From: Methylococcaceae bacterium
Lineage (GTDB): Bacteria > Pseudomonadota > Gammaproteobacteria > Methylococcales > Methylomonadaceae
Assembly: GCA_006844705.1 (NCBI GenBank)
Contig: SPJS01000067.1
Coordinates: forward strand, 41,511-105,510
Direction: 5' to 3'
Length of the DNA stretch: 64,000 nt
The translations under genes were made by a program, and so were the position numbers. Positions 63,368 to 64,000 of this stretch are shown here, piece after piece. The notes under the pieces were generated by a model that worked only from the letters and a program-made list of their open reading frames with translations, did not search any database and was not told the DNA's origin. Within the stretch, counting starts at the first letter, position 1; every line of letters starts with the position of its first letter.

Positions 63368-64000
63368 TCAGGCACAAAACGCCTCAATCGAACCGATCAA
63401 TCCGTTTTTATCCAGTTTACACAAGGCCAGGAGCTGTTCACGGCTGCCTTGCTCGACATACTCATCCGGCAGGCCGAGGTTGAGTACGGGCATCAAAATC
63501 TGCTGTTGTTGCAAGAACTCATTCACCGCACTGCCCGCACCGCCGGCAATGACATTCTCTTCCACGCTGACCAGTACATCATGGCTTTTTGCCATCTCCA
63601 GAATTAATGTTTCGTCTATCGGTTTGATAAACCGCATATTGACCACCGTGGCACCTAATTGCTTACCTGCTTCCACAGCAGGCGCCAGCATCGCCCCCCA
63701 GGCCAGAATAGCAATGCGACTGCCCTGGTGGCGGATTTCCCCCTTGCCGATCTCCAGGGTGTCCAGGGTGGACTCCACGCTTGCACCCGGGCCTTTACCG
63801 CGCGGATAACGTACCGCTGCAGGCCCTGCATAGTGATAGCCCGTGCTTAGCATCTGACGGCATTCATTCTCATCTGCTGCGGCCATTACCAGCATATTCG
63901 GAATACAACGCAGATAACTCAAATCAAATGCGCCGGCATGAGTGGGGCCATCCGGGCCCACCAGACCCGCTCTGTCCAGAGCAAACAACACATCCAGGTT
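63368..64000 (-). CDS. dxs: 1-deoxy-D-xylulose-5-phosphate synthase, 5' part missing
   Basis: The last 210 codons of Dxs, the first enzyme of the MEP isoprenoid pathway; the frame runs off the right edge. Visible: [30 protein letters not shown] of the pyrimidine-binding domain (key H in T-H-A-G), [10 protein letters not shown] and the C-terminal transketolase domain with NEFLQQQQI and [12 protein letters not shown]. The usual length is about 620 residues. Confidence 0.95.
   Translation of the reverse strand, partial: NLDVLFALDRAGLVGPDGPTHAGAFDLSYLRCIPNMLVMAAADENECRQMLSTGYHYAGPAAVRYPRGKGPGASVESTLDTLEIGKGEIRHQGSRIAILAWGAMLAPAVEAGKQLGATVVNMRFIKPIDETLILEMAKSHDVLVSVEENVIAGGAGSAVNEFLQQQQILMPVLNLGLPDEYVEQGSREQLLALCKLDKNGLIGSIEAFCA

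Overview
This 64 kb window is chromosomal DNA from a gammaproteobacterium. The evidence is synteny: nrdR-ribD-ribE-ribBA-ribH-nusB-thiL-pgpA, rpsF-rpsR-DUF2232-rplI, hldD-waaA, bioBFHCD, ftsY-ftsE-ftsX-rpoH and an aa3-type cox operon are all in standard gammaproteobacterial order. Moderate base composition, aerobic respiration genes and exosortase-associated (PEP-CTERM/EpsH-type) surface-glycan genes suggest a free-living aquatic bacterium. A Methylophaga/Thiotrichales-like relative is my guess, not something I can prove here. There is no intact transposon, prophage or CRISPR array. Almost everything is core chromosome, with an accessory surface-glycan region at 48-62 kb.

Layout. 0-8.5 kb: a partial ubiquinone-pathway hydroxylase, an unusually long glutamate synthase, a CysJ-like diflavin reductase and two tiny membrane proteins. 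8.6-10.7 kb (minus strand): an EPS-initiating sugar transferase and a secreted trypsin-like protease. 10.9-16.7 kb: the riboflavin/thiamine operon. 16.7-17.5 kb: an initiator tRNA followed by a decayed serine-recombinase fragment. 17.5-22.6 kb: ribosomal genes, then LPS-core genes, then comF. 22.6-27.1 kb: the biotin operon under an apparent BirA operator. 27.1-27.6 kb: bacteriohemerythrin with an FNR-type promoter. 27.9-34.0 kb: cytochrome c oxidase subunits and assembly factors. 34.2-39.0 kb: a heme A synthase fused in frame to FtsY, then ftsE, ftsX and rpoH, with a perfect CIRCE element before rpoH. 39-48 kb: tRNA-Leu, PEP synthase, an RND efflux pair, a basic repeat protein and an ECF sigma module. 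48-62 kb: an exosortase-associated glycan locus with an embedded 'HPr-rel-A' cassette. 62-64 kb: truncated hemoglobin, glyoxalase II and the 3' part of dxs.

How the genes work together. The riboflavin genes supply FMN/FAD, which the glutamate synthase, diflavin reductase and hydroxylase use. The cox genes encode a complete aa3 oxidase core (subunits I, II and III) with its CuB (CtaG) and SURF1 assembly factors and heme A synthase, but no heme O synthase (ctaB) is present. The 48-62 kb locus combines glycosyltransferases, UDP-glucose dehydrogenase, two asparagine-synthase-like proteins, a CapK-like ligase and an exosortase-associated acyltransferase. It probably builds and decorates a secreted polysaccharide. 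The exosortase itself is not in the window.

The most striking observation is the single 679-codon reading frame joining a complete heme A synthase to a complete FtsY, with no plausible internal FtsY start. Next come the HPr-rel-A cassette with its candidate exported partner, the CIRCE-rpoH arrangement and the BirA and FNR sites.
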